Assembly (NCBI RefSeq): GCF_015694525.1 | Contig: NZ_JADQDM010000007.1 | Coordinates: 124,001 to 188,000 of the forward strand | From: Hymenobacter ruricola | Lineage (GTDB): Bacteria; Bacteroidota; Bacteroidia; Cytophagales; Hymenobacteraceae | DNA length: 64,000 nt | Direction of reading: 5' to 3' | Part shown: positions 1 through 8,971 of the stretch, piece by piece | Position numbering within the stretch: the stretch's first letter is position 1 | Layout of the letters: every line of letters starts with the position of its first letter | Notes under the pieces: model-generated | Seen by the model: the letters and a program-made list of their open reading frames with translations, nothing else | What the model was told of the DNA's origin: nothing | Databases searched by the model: none | Position numbers and translations under genes: made by a program

Positions 1-1458
1 GAAATTGGCGTCGAAGCAGGCCTGCAACACTTCGCGGCCGTCTACCTGGGTTGCGCCGGGCGCGAAGGTGGCCGGAACTTCCTCGATATTGCCCACCGCC
101 AGCTCGCTCTGGCTGAACAGGTTGGAATTGTAGCGGTCGGCGTTTTCAGCCAGCAGCTGCTCCAGGTGGCTTTGGATGGCGCGGCGGCCGGCGCTGCGCT
201 TCTCGTGGCGCACCTGGCGCAGGGCGCGGCGCAAGGTCCGCACAATGTCGGCCCGGATGGGCGTGGGGTTGGCTTTCAGCTGCTCCACCAGCTCGCGCAT
301 GGTGTTTTCGGTGCCGTGGTCGGCCACCAGCTTGTCGAGCAAGGCCACAGCCTCGTCGCGCTCGGCCTTGATGGGGTCGAAGAAGGCCGTCCAGGCGGCG
401 GTGCGGGCCGCTTTGATGGTGGCGGCGGCGGTTTTCTCGATGTCGTCGAGCTCCAGCTCGGTGGCGTGGCCCTCGGCCAGTAGCCACTCGCGCAGCTTGT
501 GCAGGCAGTCGTGGGCTTCTTCCCAGCTCAGGCGGTCCTTGCTCTTGTAACGCTCGTGCGAGCCACTGGTGCTGTGGCCCTGGGGCTGGGTGAGCTCCGT
601 GACGTGGATGAGCACGGGCACGTGCTGCTCGCGGCACACGGCGGCGGCGCGCTGGTAGGTGTCCATCAGGGCGGCGTAGTCCCAGCCGCGCACCACGTAA
701 ATCTCGAAGCCCGGCTCCCCTTCGCCCTCGCGCTGCAGGCCCATCAGGATGGCCGAAATGCTTTGTTTGGTGGTCTGGTACTCGGCCGGCACCGAGATGC
801 CGTAATGGTCGTCCCACACGCTCATCAGCATGGGGACTTGCAGTACGCCGGCCGCATTCAGCGCCTCGAAAAACATGCCTTCCGACGTACTGGCGTTGCC
901 AATCGTGCCGAAGGCTACTTCGTTGCCGTTGTTGGAAAGCTGCGGGAACTGGTGCAGCTCGGGGTTTTGGCGGAACAGCTTGGAGGCGTAGGCCAGGCCC
1001 AGCAGGCGCGGCATCTGGCCGCCGGTGGGCGAAATGTCGGCCGAGGAATTCTTGGTCTGGGTGAGGTCGCGCAGGTTGCCGTCTTCGTCCAGCATGCGGG
1101 TGGCGAAGTGGCCGTTCATGGCGCGTCCGGCCGTGGCAGGTTCGGCTTCGGGGTCGGGGTTGGCGTAGAGCTGGGCGAAGTACTGCTCCCAGGTGAGCTG
1201 GCCGATGGCCACCATGAAGGTCTGGTCGCGGTAGTAGCCGGCGCGGAAGTCGCCGTTCTGGAAGGCGCGGGCCATGGCCAGCTGCGGCACTTCCTTGCCG
1301 TCGCCGAAGATGCCAAACTTGGCCTTGCCCATGAATACTTCCTTGCGGCCGGCCAGCGAGGCGTGCCGACTTTCCCAGGCCAGGCGGTAATCGGTGAGAA
1401 AATCAGCCTTGGAAAGCGTGGTGGCTAGCGCAGGCAGGGCGGTTTCGGCGGAGGACAT
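1..1458 (-). CDS. 2-oxo acid dehydrogenase E1 component, fused alpha/beta type (partial)
   Basis: Only the N-terminal 486 codons lie in the window; the gene runs off the left edge. ATG at 1458 begins MSSAETALPALATT. It should be the thiamine-diphosphate-dependent E1 subunit that decarboxylates pyruvate or branched-chain 2-oxo acids in a cytoplasmic dehydrogenase complex. The E1-alpha-like part shows GDGKEVPQLAMARAF, ISPTGGQMPRLLG and, near residue 185, the cofactor region GNASTSEGMFFEALNAAG followed by SVWDDHYGISVP. This variant of the GDG...N motif is, from family knowledge, the form in Bacteroidetes proteins where E1 alpha and beta are joined; the beta half would lie beyond the edge. The exact substrate cannot be decided from this piece. 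Confidence 0.85.
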   Translation of the reverse strand, partial: MSSAETALPALATTLSKADFLTDYRLAWESRHASLAGRKEVFMGKAKFGIFGDGKEVPQLAMARAFQNGDFRAGYYRDQTFMVAIGQLTWEQYFAQLYANPDPEAEPATAGRAMNGHFATRMLDEDGNLRDLTQTKNSSADISPTGGQMPRLLGLAYASKLFRQNPELHQFPQLSNNGNEVAFGTIGNASTSEGMFFEALNAAGVLQVPMLMSVWDDHYGISVPAEYQTTKQSISAILMGLQREGEGEPGFEIYVVRGWDYAALMDTYQRAAAVCREQHVPVLIHVTELTQPQGHSTSGSHERYKSKDRLSWEEAHDCLHKLREWLLAEGHATELELDDIEKTAAATIKAARTAAWTAFFDPIKAERDEAVALLDKLVADHGTENTMRELVEQLKANPTPIRADIVRTLRRALRQVRHEKRSAGRRAIQSHLEQLLAENADRYNSNLFSQSELAVGNIEEVPATFAPGATQVDGREVLQACFDANF

Positions 1459-1702
1459 AGGCGACTAAACAAGTGGTGGGAATTCGGGAGGGAAGGGCGA
1501 GCGGCCGGAGCCGTGGGCAAAAATACGGAATCGGGGCCGGCTAGGTGGTGCGGGCCGTTTGGCCGTATATTTGGGGTGACAACGTTGAGCGGAGTTTACG
1601 GCAGCGTCGCGTCCCGGCAAGTAACTGATTGCTCAGCGAAAACGGGATGCCTCAGGAAGCTCAACCGGACGTTATTTGTTGTACGCACGTTATTTTTCAT
1701 CC

Positions 1703-2473
1703 ATGAAAAAGCTTCTTACCCTCTGCCTGCTGGCTTTTGCCGTGGCGGCCCGCGCCCAGGGCGTGATGCAGTTCGAAACCGACAACCACGACTTCGGCAA
1801 CGTGCCCGAGGGCACCATGGCCACCCACGAGTTCAAGTTCAAGAACACCGGCAACCAGCCCGTGGTCATCGCCAACGTGCAGGCCAGCTGCGGCTGCACC
1901 ACCCCCGACTGGACCAAAACGCCCGTGCTGCCCGGCAAAACCGGCATCATCAAGGCCATGTACAGCAGCGCCGGCCGCCCCGGGGTGTTCAACAAGACGG
2001 TGACCGTGACCAGCAACGCCGCCGAAGGCAGCAAGGTGCTCAGCATCAAGGGCACGGTGCTGACCAAGGACCAGATTAAGCCCATGCTCACCCCGGCCCA
2101 GCTCGCCGCCTCGCCCCATATGGTGGTGGACCAGAGCAGCCACGACTTCGGCAAAATGGAAGCCGGCCAGCAGCCCTCGGCCCGCTTCGTGGTGAAAAAC
2201 ACCGGCAAAACCGAGCTCGTGCTCGGCGCCCTCACCTCGGGCTGCTACTGCGTGGGCTACAAGGCCACGCCCAAGCCCATTGCCCCCGGCCAAAGCGAAG
2301 TGGTGGAGCTGCTTTACACCCAGCGCCAGCTCGGCCAGGTGAGCGACGTGGTGACCATTGCCTCGAACGACTTGAGCGGCGACGCCAAAATCACGCTCAA
2401 AGCCAACATCGTGCGCGACCTCAGCGGCAACAGCATGGTGAAGGAAAGCGCCACGGCCGTGCCGTTTAAGTAG
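1703..2473 (+). CDS. exported protein with two DUF1573 domains
   Basis: The start chosen is ATG at 1703, which gives a clean signal peptide (MKKLLTLCLLAFAVAARAQ); an upstream in-frame start would bury it. Two DUF1573 (ASPM/SPD-2/Hydin-like Ig fold) domains follow, each opening with HDFG and containing a K/RF..KNTG stretch: one around residues 22-115 with SCGCTTP, the second around residues 140-235 with SGCYC. Such proteins are periplasmic or surface proteins of unknown role, very common in Bacteroidetes. The last residues (ATAVPFK) show no T9SS sorting domain. A hairpin terminator follows at 2534. Function is unknown. Confidence 0.85.
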   Translation: MKKLLTLCLLAFAVAARAQGVMQFETDNHDFGNVPEGTMATHEFKFKNTGNQPVVIANVQASCGCTTPDWTKTPVLPGKTGIIKAMYSSAGRPGVFNKTVTVTSNAAEGSKVLSIKGTVLTKDQIKPMLTPAQLAASPHMVVDQSSHDFGKMEAGQQPSARFVVKNTGKTELVLGALTSGCYCVGYKATPKPIAPGQSEVVELLYTQRQLGQVSDVVTIASNDLSGDAKITLKANIVRDLSGNSMVKESATAVPFK

Positions 2474-2533
2474 TCTGAACCGCGGATTTTTCGGATTTAG
2501 CAGATTCGTCGGATTTTGTGGAATTTGATTTAA

Positions 2534-2566
2534 GAAGCCCTGCCATTGCGGTAGGGCTTCTTTTTT
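2534..2566 (+). terminator. rho-independent terminator after the DUF1573 gene
   Basis: An 11-bp stem (GAAGCCCTGCC paired with GGTAGGGCTTC, one G-T) closes a 5-base loop and is followed by a run of T. It lies 60 bp after the stop codon at 2473 and ends the transcript before the VOC gene promoter. Confidence 0.85.
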
Positions 2567-2605
2567 GCTTGCGTCAAAAAATAATGTACATACATCATTC
2601 ATGCG

Positions 2606-2613
2606 TATCTTTG
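2606..2613 (+). promoter_or_regulatory. Bacteroidetes -7 box TATCTTTG of the VOC gene
   Basis: Perfect match to the Bacteroidetes -7 consensus TAnnTTTG, only 4 bases before the ATG at 2618. If transcription starts the usual few bases downstream, the message is leaderless or nearly so. A perfect 8-bp palindrome ATGTACAT (2584-2591) sits just upstream and could be an operator half. Confidence 0.65.
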
Positions 2614-2617
2614 TTGC

Positions 2618-3145
2618 ATGGAAAATCCCACAACCAGCGGCTCCCCGGCCGCCAATGACGCCTACGTAGTGCCGGCGCAGACGCGCATTGGCCACGTCCA
2701 TTTGCAAGTAACGGATATCGACAAATCCCTGAGTTTCTACCGCGACATTCTGGGTTTTCAGGTGGTGCTGCGGTTTGGTAACCAGGCGGCCTTTATTTCG
2801 GCGGGCGGCTACCACCACCATATTGGGCTCAATACCTGGAACAGCCTGGGCGGGCCGCCCGCGCGCAAGCACGGCGCGGGGCTCTACCACACGGCCATTC
2901 TGTACGCCACGTGGGCCGAGCTAGCGGGCGCGCTGCGGCAGCTGGCGCGGGCGAAGTACCCCATCACCGGCTCGGCCGACCACGGCGTGTCGGAAGCCAT
3001 TTACCTCGACGACCCCGACGGCAACGGCGTGGAGCTGTACTGGGACCGGCCGCGCGAGCAATGGCCCCTGACGGCGGCGGGCGAGGTGCAGATGTACACC
3101 CGCGCGCTCGACCTGAACGCGCTGCTGGCGGAAGCCCCGCAATAA
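2618..3145 (+). CDS. VOC family (glyoxalase / extradiol dioxygenase fold) protein
   Basis: A 175-residue protein of the vicinal-oxygen-chelate fold. The first beta-alpha-beta unit reads IGHVHLQVTDIDKSLSFYRD near residue 22. Likely metal ligands are the His of GHVHLQV, a His in the GGYHHHIGLNTW segment and the Glu of NGVELYWDRP near residue 145. The set resembles CatE-type ring-cleavage dioxygenases, which cut catechol-like rings with Fe(II), but the substrate is not determined by sequence. It stands alone between two terminable units and has its own promoter directly at the start codon. A general VOC assignment is safe; dioxygenase activity is inference. Confidence 0.8.
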   Translation: MENPTTSGSPAANDAYVVPAQTRIGHVHLQVTDIDKSLSFYRDILGFQVVLRFGNQAAFISAGGYHHHIGLNTWNSLGGPPARKHGAGLYHTAILYATWAELAGALRQLARAKYPITGSADHGVSEAIYLDDPDGNGVELYWDRPREQWPLTAAGEVQMYTRALDLNALLAEAPQ

Positions 3146-3183
3146 GGCCGGAATCCTGCGATGAGGAAGGGAACCGGGCGCCT

Positions 3184-3191
3184 TATCTTTG
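3184..3191 (+). promoter_or_regulatory. -7 box TATCTTTG of alanine dehydrogenase
   Basis: Perfect TAnnTTTG element 51 bases before the ald start at 3243. No clear -33 TTG is seen at the expected distance. The expected leader is about 45 nt. Confidence 0.6.
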
Positions 3192-3242
3192 CGTCTCGAA
3201 CACTCACCTCCTGCTTTCACCTCCACTCCCACCTCCTCTTTT

Positions 3243-4370
3243 ATGATAATCGGCGTTCCCAAGGAAATCAAAAACAACGAAAACCGCGTGGGCCTCACGC
3301 CCGCCGGCGTCGCGGAGTTGCGCAAGCACGGCCACACCCTGCTGGTGCAAAGCACCGCCGGCGAAGGCTCGGGCTTTGCCGACGAAGAGTACCAGACGGC
3401 CGGCGCCACCCTGCTCCCCACCATCGCCGATGTGTACGAGCAGGCCGAGATGATTATCAAAGTAAAGGAGCCGATTGCGGAGGAATACCCGCTCATTAAG
3501 GAGAACCAGCTGCTGTTCACCTACTTCCACTTCGCCAGCGGCGAGGAGCTGACCCACGCCATGATTGAGCGCAAGGCCATCTGCCTCGCCTACGAGACGG
3601 TGGAGCTCAGCAACCGGGCCCTGCCCCTGCTCATCCCGATGAGCGAAGTGGCCGGCCGCATGGCCCCGCAGGAAGGCGCCAAGTACCTGGAGAAACCCCT
3701 GAAAGGCCGCGGCATTCTGCTGGGCGGCGTGCCCGGCGTGAAGCCGGCCAACGTGCTGGTGCTGGGCGGCGGCGTGGTGGGCACGCAGGCCGCGAAAGTG
3801 GCCGCCGGCCTCGGCGCGCAGGTCACCATCATGGACATCAGCCTGAACCGCCTGCGCGAGCTCGACGACTTCATGCCCAAGAACGTGATTACGCAGTACT
3901 CCAACGAGTACAACATCCGCGAAGCCATCAAGACCTCGGACCTGATTGTGGGCGCGGTGCTGATTCCGGGCGCCAAAGCCCCGCACCTCATCACGCGCGA
4001 CATGCTGAAGACCATGCGCCCCGGCACCGTGGTGGTGGACGTGGCCGTGGACCAGGGCGGCTGCATCGAAACCTGCCACCCCACCACCCACGAAAACCCA
4101 ACTTTCATCATCGACGACGTGGTGCACTACTGCGTGGCCAACATGCCCGGCGCGGTGCCCTACACCAGCACCCTGGCCCTGACCAACGCCACCCTGCCCT
4201 ACGCCGTGAAACTGGCCAACCTGGGCTGGCAGGAAGCCTGCCGCCGCGACGAGGCCCTGCGCCTCGGCCTGAACGTGGTGCACGGCGAAGTGGTGTACAA
4301 AGGCGTGGCCGAAGCCTGGGGCCTGCCCTTAGTGAGCGTGGACTCGGTGCTGGAAGGCGCGACCGTTTGA
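3243..4370 (+). CDS. ald: alanine dehydrogenase
   Basis: Catalyses NAD-dependent reversible oxidative deamination of L-alanine to pyruvate and ammonia in the cytoplasm. The 375-residue length fits the family. The start at ATG 3243 gives the canonical [17 protein letters not shown]; an upstream in-frame start is not supported. Visible features are the substrate-site VKEP region, LFTYFHFAS with the conserved His, the Rossmann loop [18 protein letters not shown] and the C-terminal hinge segments. The gene is monocistronic, with a -7 box upstream and a strong terminator downstream. Confidence 0.96.
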   Translation: MIIGVPKEIKNNENRVGLTPAGVAELRKHGHTLLVQSTAGEGSGFADEEYQTAGATLLPTIADVYEQAEMIIKVKEPIAEEYPLIKENQLLFTYFHFASGEELTHAMIERKAICLAYETVELSNRALPLLIPMSEVAGRMAPQEGAKYLEKPLKGRGILLGGVPGVKPANVLVLGGGVVGTQAAKVAAGLGAQVTIMDISLNRLRELDDFMPKNVITQYSNEYNIREAIKTSDLIVGAVLIPGAKAPHLITRDMLKTMRPGTVVVDVAVDQGGCIETCHPTTHENPTFIIDDVVHYCVANMPGAVPYTSTLALTNATLPYAVKLANLGWQEACRRDEALRLGLNVVHGEVVYKGVAEAWGLPLVSVDSVLEGATV

Positions 4371-4482
4371 GTTAAGCGTTAAGCGTTAAAAGTCAAGAGC
4401 CTTCCCGACCGTGCGTTGGGAAGGCTTTGCTTTGTTGCTCTTGTTTTCTAACTCTTGACTTCTAACCCTTAACTGTTAACTG
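4371..4482. repeat. inverted heptamer-repeat element flanking the ald terminator
   Basis: The left arm has 7-base units of the type GTTAAGC; the right arm has their reverse complements (CTAACTC, TTGACTT, CTAACCC, TTAACTG). The same architecture recurs at 8980-9126 and 22760-22836, and a half-copy lies just before yebC near 59290-59320. Confidence 0.65.
4398..4431 (+). terminator. terminator after ald
   Basis: A perfect 9-bp stem AGCCTTCCC / GGGAAGGCT with an 11-base loop is followed by a T-rich tract. It sits inside a pair of inverted GTTAAGC-like heptamer arrays (4371-4392 and 4449-4480). Confidence 0.8.
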
Positions 4483-4485
4483 ACC

Positions 4486-6393
4486 TTGTTTCCCTCTCCT
4501 GCCATTCGCCTGCTGCTGCGCCGCTTTGCCCTGCTCATGGGCGTGTACACGTTGCTGCGACTGGGCTTTTACGCGCTGAACTTCAGTCCTTTTCGCAATA
4601 TTGGCGCGGGCAGTGTGCTGAATGCGTTTGTGCACGGGCTGCGGTTCGACGTGGCCGCGCTGCTGTGGCTGAACCTGCCGCTGGTGCTGCCCTCGCTGCT
4701 GGTGCCGGTGCGCGCGCGCCGGGGGCAGCAGTGGCTGCGCGGGCTGTTTGTGCTGCTGAACTTCCCGGGGTTCCTGCTAAACATCATTGACTGGCAGTAC
4801 TTTAAATTCATTGGCAGAAGGCTCAGCAATGAGTGGAGCACCATTGGGGAAGACATTGCGCAGCAAGCCGGGCAAATCGGGCTGCACTACTGGTATCTGG
4901 CCATTCCGCTGGCGGCGCTGGTGTACCTGCTGTGGTGGCTGTGCCCCATGCCCACGGCGGCCGAGGCGGCGTTTCGGCCCGGCCGCCGGGCCTGGGTGTT
5001 GCGCGTGCCGGAGGCCGCCGTGGTGGTGGTATTGGTGGTGCTGGGCCTGCGCGGCGGCTGGCAGCTCAAGCCCTTGCGCACGGGCACGGCGTTTGAGCTG
5101 CAGCCGGCCGTGCTGGGGCACCTGGCGCTCAACAGCACGTTTACGGTGCTGAAATCCATTGACGAAGTGCCGGTGGAGCGCAAGGGCTATTTTGCTTCGG
5201 CGGCGGCGCTGCGGCCCAGCCTGGGGGCGGTGCCGCTGCCGGCCCGCGCCGCGCCGCCCACCCCCGACAATGTGGTAATTCTGCTGCTGGAAAGCTTCAG
5301 CTCGGAGTACACGGGCGTGGACAACGGCGGGCTGGGCGGCTACACGCCTTTTTTTGATTCGCTGGCCACGGCACCTGGTTCGTTGCTGATGCGCGAAAAC
5401 TACGCCAACGGCCGCCGCTCCATCGAGGCGCTGCCGGCCGTGCTGTCGGGCCTGCCTTCGCTCATGGACGAGCCCTTCATCACCTCCAGCTTCCAGACGG
5501 CCGAGCTGCACGGGCTGGGCGAAATTCTGGGGCGGCACGGCTACGCCACGGCCATGTACCACGCCGGCGCCAACGGCACCATGGGCTTCGACATGTTTGC
5601 CGGCATCGCGGGCATGCAGCGCTACTACGGCCTGAACGAGTACCCCGGCGGGGCCGCCAGCCCCGATTTCGACGGGCACTGGGGCATTTTTGACGAGCCC
5701 TACCTGCAGTATTTCAACCGGCAGCTGACGGCCACCAGGCAGCCGTTTTTTGCCACGCTCTTCACCCTCAGCGCCCACGACCCCTTCACGGTGCCGGCGC
5801 GGTACAAGGGGCGGTTTCCGGCGGGCACCCAGCCCATCCACCCCACCATTGCCTACACCGATTTGGCATTGCGCAACTTCTTCCGGGCCGCGCGCCGGGA
5901 GCCGTGGTTTGCACACACGCTGTTTGTGCTCACGGCCGACCACACCTCCCAATCGGACCAGGCCAGCTACCAGAACACGTTGGGCTACCACAAAACGCCC
6001 CTGCTCCTGCTGCGCCCCGGCCAGCCGCTGCCGCCCGCCAACCCGCACCGCATCAGCCAGCAGGCCGACGTGCCGGCGTCGGTGCTCGACGTGCTGGGAC
6101 TGGCGCAGGAGCAGGGGCGCCTGCTGCCGTTTGGCTCCTCCGTGTTTGATGCGGCCAGCCCCGGCCGCGCGCTGTTTCGCGACGGCGACTCGTACTACCT
6201 GGTGCACGCCGACTTTGTGACGGAGCTCACCAACACCAACCAGGTGCGCCTCTACCCTTACCAAACGCACCTTATGCCCGTGGCGCCCGTGGCCTACCCC
6301 GACCCGGCGCTGGTGAAGAAGTACGGCGACGAGCTGCGCGCCTGCGTGCAGTTTTACGTGAATGGCCTGCTCGACAACCGGCTGTATAAGTAA
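4486..6393 (+). CDS. LTA synthase family sulfatase-fold membrane protein
   Basis: 635 residues: five predicted transmembrane helices in the first ~200 residues, then an extracytoplasmic sulfatase/alkaline-phosphatase-fold domain. The fold is marked by NVVILLLESFSSEYTG (metal Glu ~269), NGRRSIEALPAVLSG with Ser ~312 where LtaS has its Thr nucleophile, TLFTLSAHDPFTVP and LTADHTSQ (Asp/His ~485-486). Relatives transfer phosphoglycerol or phosphoethanolamine onto envelope glycans or lipids. Gram-negative Bacteroidetes lack lipoteichoic acid, so the real acceptor is unknown. The start is TTG at 4486; ATG at 4537 is an alternative but would cut into the first helix. Confidence 0.85.
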   Translation: MFPSPAIRLLLRRFALLMGVYTLLRLGFYALNFSPFRNIGAGSVLNAFVHGLRFDVAALLWLNLPLVLPSLLVPVRARRGQQWLRGLFVLLNFPGFLLNIIDWQYFKFIGRRLSNEWSTIGEDIAQQAGQIGLHYWYLAIPLAALVYLLWWLCPMPTAAEAAFRPGRRAWVLRVPEAAVVVVLVVLGLRGGWQLKPLRTGTAFELQPAVLGHLALNSTFTVLKSIDEVPVERKGYFASAAALRPSLGAVPLPARAAPPTPDNVVILLLESFSSEYTGVDNGGLGGYTPFFDSLATAPGSLLMRENYANGRRSIEALPAVLSGLPSLMDEPFITSSFQTAELHGLGEILGRHGYATAMYHAGANGTMGFDMFAGIAGMQRYYGLNEYPGGAASPDFDGHWGIFDEPYLQYFNRQLTATRQPFFATLFTLSAHDPFTVPARYKGRFPAGTQPIHPTIAYTDLALRNFFRAARREPWFAHTLFVLTADHTSQSDQASYQNTLGYHKTPLLLLRPGQPLPPANPHRISQQADVPASVLDVLGLAQEQGRLLPFGSSVFDAASPGRALFRDGDSYYLVHADFVTELTNTNQVRLYPYQTHLMPVAPVAYPDPALVKKYGDELRACVQFYVNGLLDNRLYK

Positions 6394-6487
6394 ACCTTCC
6401 GCCTGGCCACGGACAGGGCCGGCGGGCTGATGCCTTTGCGGGATGAGCTCGTGCGTTTGTTCTTACATTCGCTCGCTGCTAGTTGCT

Positions 6488-7294
6488 ATGGAAATTTTAA
6501 AGCGCCTCAACGTCACCGTTTCGGGCTCCGGGCCCCGGGCCCTGGTTTTTGTGCACGGCTTCGGCTGCAACCAGCGCATGTGGCGGCTGGTGGCCCCGGC
6601 GTTTGCGGACCGGTACCGCGTGGTGCTGCTCGATTTGGTGGGGGCCGGCCAGTCGGACCTGACGGCCTACGACCCCGCCCGCTACAGCACCCTGGAAGCC
6701 CACGCCGACGACGTGCTGGCCGTGCTGCAGGCCCTGGACCTGCGCGACGCCGTGCTGGTGGGCCACTCGGTGAGCGCCACCATCGGGCTGCTGGCTGCCA
6801 TTCGGGAGCCCGCGCGCGTGGCCCGGCTGGTGCTGGTGGCGCCCTCGCCGCGCTTCCTCAACGACGTGGGCTACACCGGCGGCTTCGAGCCGGCCGACAT
6901 CGAAGACCTGCTCGACACCATGGACAACAACTACCTAGGGTGGTCGGCGGTCATGGCGCCCGTCATCATGGCCCAGCCCGACCGCCCCGAGCTGATGGCG
7001 GAGCTGCACAACAGCTTTTGCAGCACCGACCCGGCCATTGCCCGGCACTTTGCGCGGGTCACGTTTCTGGCCGACAACCGGGCCGACCTGCCGCGGCTGC
7101 GCGCGCCGGCCCTCATCCTGCAATGCGCCCACGACGCGCTGGCGCCCCGCGCCGTGGGCGACTACCTGCACGCCCACCTGCCCGACAGCCAGCTGGTGGT
7201 GCTCGACACCTCGGGCCACTGCCCGCACCTGAGCGCCCCGCAGGCCACCATTGCCGCGATTAATCATTTTCTGAAGCCCGTGCGTACAGCATGA
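6488..7294 (+). CDS. RsbQ-like alpha/beta hydrolase
   Basis: A 268-residue alpha/beta hydrolase with the RsbQ/KAI2-type look: FVHGFGCNQRMWR oxyanion region, nucleophile elbow GHSVS (Ser94), Asp216 in CAHDALAP and His244 in TSGHCPH. In Bacillus, RsbQ is needed by the PAS-phosphatase RsbP to sense energy stress. Here the next gene is a PAS histidine kinase and the two overlap by 4 bases (ATGA), so the hydrolase probably makes or senses the ligand of that PAS domain. ATG at 6488 was chosen over an earlier in-frame start because it opens directly into the fold. Confidence 0.85.
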   Translation: MEILKRLNVTVSGSGPRALVFVHGFGCNQRMWRLVAPAFADRYRVVLLDLVGAGQSDLTAYDPARYSTLEAHADDVLAVLQALDLRDAVLVGHSVSATIGLLAAIREPARVARLVLVAPSPRFLNDVGYTGGFEPADIEDLLDTMDNNYLGWSAVMAPVIMAQPDRPELMAELHNSFCSTDPAIARHFARVTFLADNRADLPRLRAPALILQCAHDALAPRAVGDYLHAHLPDSQLVVLDTSGHCPHLSAPQATIAAINHFLKPVRTA

Positions 7295-8466
7295 CCATGA
7301 GCGAGGCCGACGACATGCTGCCGGGGCTAGACCTGCGGTTGACCGAAGAAGACCCGGACGACCTGTATGAGCACGCGCCCTGCGGCTACTGCTCCTGCCT
7401 GCCCGACGGCACGCTGGTCAGAATCAACCAAACGCTGCTCAGCTGGCTCGGCTATGCGCGCCAGGAGCTGCTGGCCCGCCAGAGTCTGTCCCAGCTGCTC
7501 ACGGTGGGCGGCCGCCTGCACTACGAAACCCACTGCGCGCCGCTGCTGCTGCTGCAGGGCGAGGTGCGCGAAATGAGCTACTCCCTGCGCCGCCGCGACG
7601 GCGGCATCCTGCCCGTGCTGCTGAACGCCACGCTGCGGCGCGACGCCGCCGGCGAGCCCTTGGTGGTGCGCATCACCCTGTTCGACATCACCGAGCGGCG
7701 CAAATACGAGCAGGACCTGCTGCGGGCCAAAGAGCAGGCCGAGGCCCAGCGCGAGCAGCTGCGCCTCCAGAACGAGCAGCTGACCCGCACCAACCAGGAC
7801 CTGGACAATTTCGTGTACACGGCCTCGCACGACCTCAAGCAGCCCGTCAACAACCTGGCCGGGTTGTTTGGGGAGCTCCGGCGCACCGCCACGTTCAACG
7901 ACCCCGCGGCGGCCGCCATGATGGGCATGGTGGACGAAGCCCTGCAGCAGATGCTCAGCACCATCGACGGGCTGACGGAAGTGGTGCAGCGCCAGCGGCA
8001 GCCGGAGCCGGCGCCCACCGAAACCACGGCCCTGCAGGCCCTCACCGAGGAAATCATCCGCGGCCTGCCCCCGCAGCCCCGGGGCCAGGAAGCCCATTTC
8101 ACGCTGGACTTTGCGGCGGCCCCCGCCCTGCGCATGGCCCGCACCGCCCTGCACAGCGTGCTCGCCAACCTGCTCAGCAACGCCCTGAAATACGCCCAGC
8201 CCGGCCGGCGCCCGCGCATTGCCGTGAGAACCGCACGGGCGCCGGGTGCCACGGTGCTGCGCGTGCAAGACAACGGCCGCGGCCTCGACCTGGCGCGCCA
8301 CGGGGCCGAGCTGTTTCAGTTGTTTCGCCGCTTCCACCCCGACGTGCCCGGCTCCGGCGTGGGGCTCTACTTAGTGCACCGCCTGGTGCACCAGGCCGGC
8401 GGGCAAGTGGAAGTGAGCAGCGTGCCGGGCGAAGGCACCACGTTTCAGCTGATTTTGCCCGAGTAG
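7291..8466 (+). CDS. PAS domain sensor histidine kinase (RsbQ partner)
   Basis: 391 residues with no transmembrane segment, so probably cytoplasmic. A PAS domain fills residues ~25-140, ending in the typical FDITERRKYEQDLLRAK. A coiled coil follows, then the phosphoacceptor region YTASHDLKQPVNNL (His180) and a HATPase_c domain with NLLSNALKYA, VQDNGRGLD and GSGVGLYLVHRLV. The start ATG overlaps the hydrolase stop by 4 bases, implying translational coupling; a second ATG lies 6 bases on. No response regulator is adjacent. The pairing resembles RsbQ-RsbP with the PP2C output replaced by a kinase. Confidence 0.87.
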   Translation: MTMSEADDMLPGLDLRLTEEDPDDLYEHAPCGYCSCLPDGTLVRINQTLLSWLGYARQELLARQSLSQLLTVGGRLHYETHCAPLLLLQGEVREMSYSLRRRDGGILPVLLNATLRRDAAGEPLVVRITLFDITERRKYEQDLLRAKEQAEAQREQLRLQNEQLTRTNQDLDNFVYTASHDLKQPVNNLAGLFGELRRTATFNDPAAAAMMGMVDEALQQMLSTIDGLTEVVQRQRQPEPAPTETTALQALTEEIIRGLPPQPRGQEAHFTLDFAAAPALRMARTALHSVLANLLSNALKYAQPGRRPRIAVRTARAPGATVLRVQDNGRGLDLARHGAELFQLFRRFHPDVPGSGVGLYLVHRLVHQAGGQVEVSSVPGEGTTFQLILPE

Positions 8467-8494
8467 CGACCGGAACGGCCGGTTTCGGCCGAAA

Positions 8495-8965
8495 TTAAGG
8501 CCCCTTATGGCGCGTCGCCTCGGCAAAGGCTGGAATTTCCGCCAGCCGCTCGTTTGTGCGCGTCGCAAAATTCACCCGCCAGCAATAGTGCACCAGCCCA
8601 TTCGTAAGCAGCAGCAGCGGCGCGCCAATGGTTTGGTTGTAGGTGGCAGCCTGCCGGGCCACGGCCGCGTCGATGGCCACGCTGGGCGCCTTGCATTCCA
8701 CCAGCAGCAGGGGCTGGCCGGCCGGGTCGAGGGCCAGCAGGTCGGTGCGCTTCTGGCGCTGGTTGTAGCGCAGGCCGCGCTCCAGGGCCAGCAGGCCGCG
8801 CGGGTAGCCCAGGTCGTTGATTAGATAGTGCACCACGTGCTGGCGCACCCACTCCTCGGGCGTGAGCACCACGTGCTTGCGCCGGAGCACATCCCAGATG
8901 AGGGGCTGATTTGTGGCCGATTGCGTAAGTTTGGCCTCGAAAGGCGGCAGGTCCAGGGCTTGCAT
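8495..8965 (-). CDS. type I restriction HsdR N-terminal-like domain protein
   Basis: 156 residues that form essentially only the PD-(D/E)xK nuclease-fold domain found at the N-terminus of HsdR. Key positions are KRTDLLALDP, then PLLLVECKAPS (ExK), with QAATYNQTIGAPLLLLTNG closing the fold. ATG at 8965 is preferred to the longer TTG start inside the heptamer repeats because a perfect -7 box lies directly before it. No HsdM or HsdS genes are near, so this is not a restriction system. Stand-alone proteins of this kind are common single-copy Bacteroidetes genes of unknown function. Confidence 0.82.
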   Translation of the reverse strand: MQALDLPPFEAKLTQSATNQPLIWDVLRRKHVVLTPEEWVRQHVVHYLINDLGYPRGLLALERGLRYNQRQKRTDLLALDPAGQPLLLVECKAPSVAIDAAVARQAATYNQTIGAPLLLLTNGLVHYCWRVNFATRTNERLAEIPAFAEATRHKGP

Positions 8966-8971
8966 CACCTC

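Noticed and set aside
8495..8965. Type I restriction-modification system
   Set aside because: Only the HsdR N-terminal-like domain is present, without helicase motor, HsdM or HsdS genes nearby.
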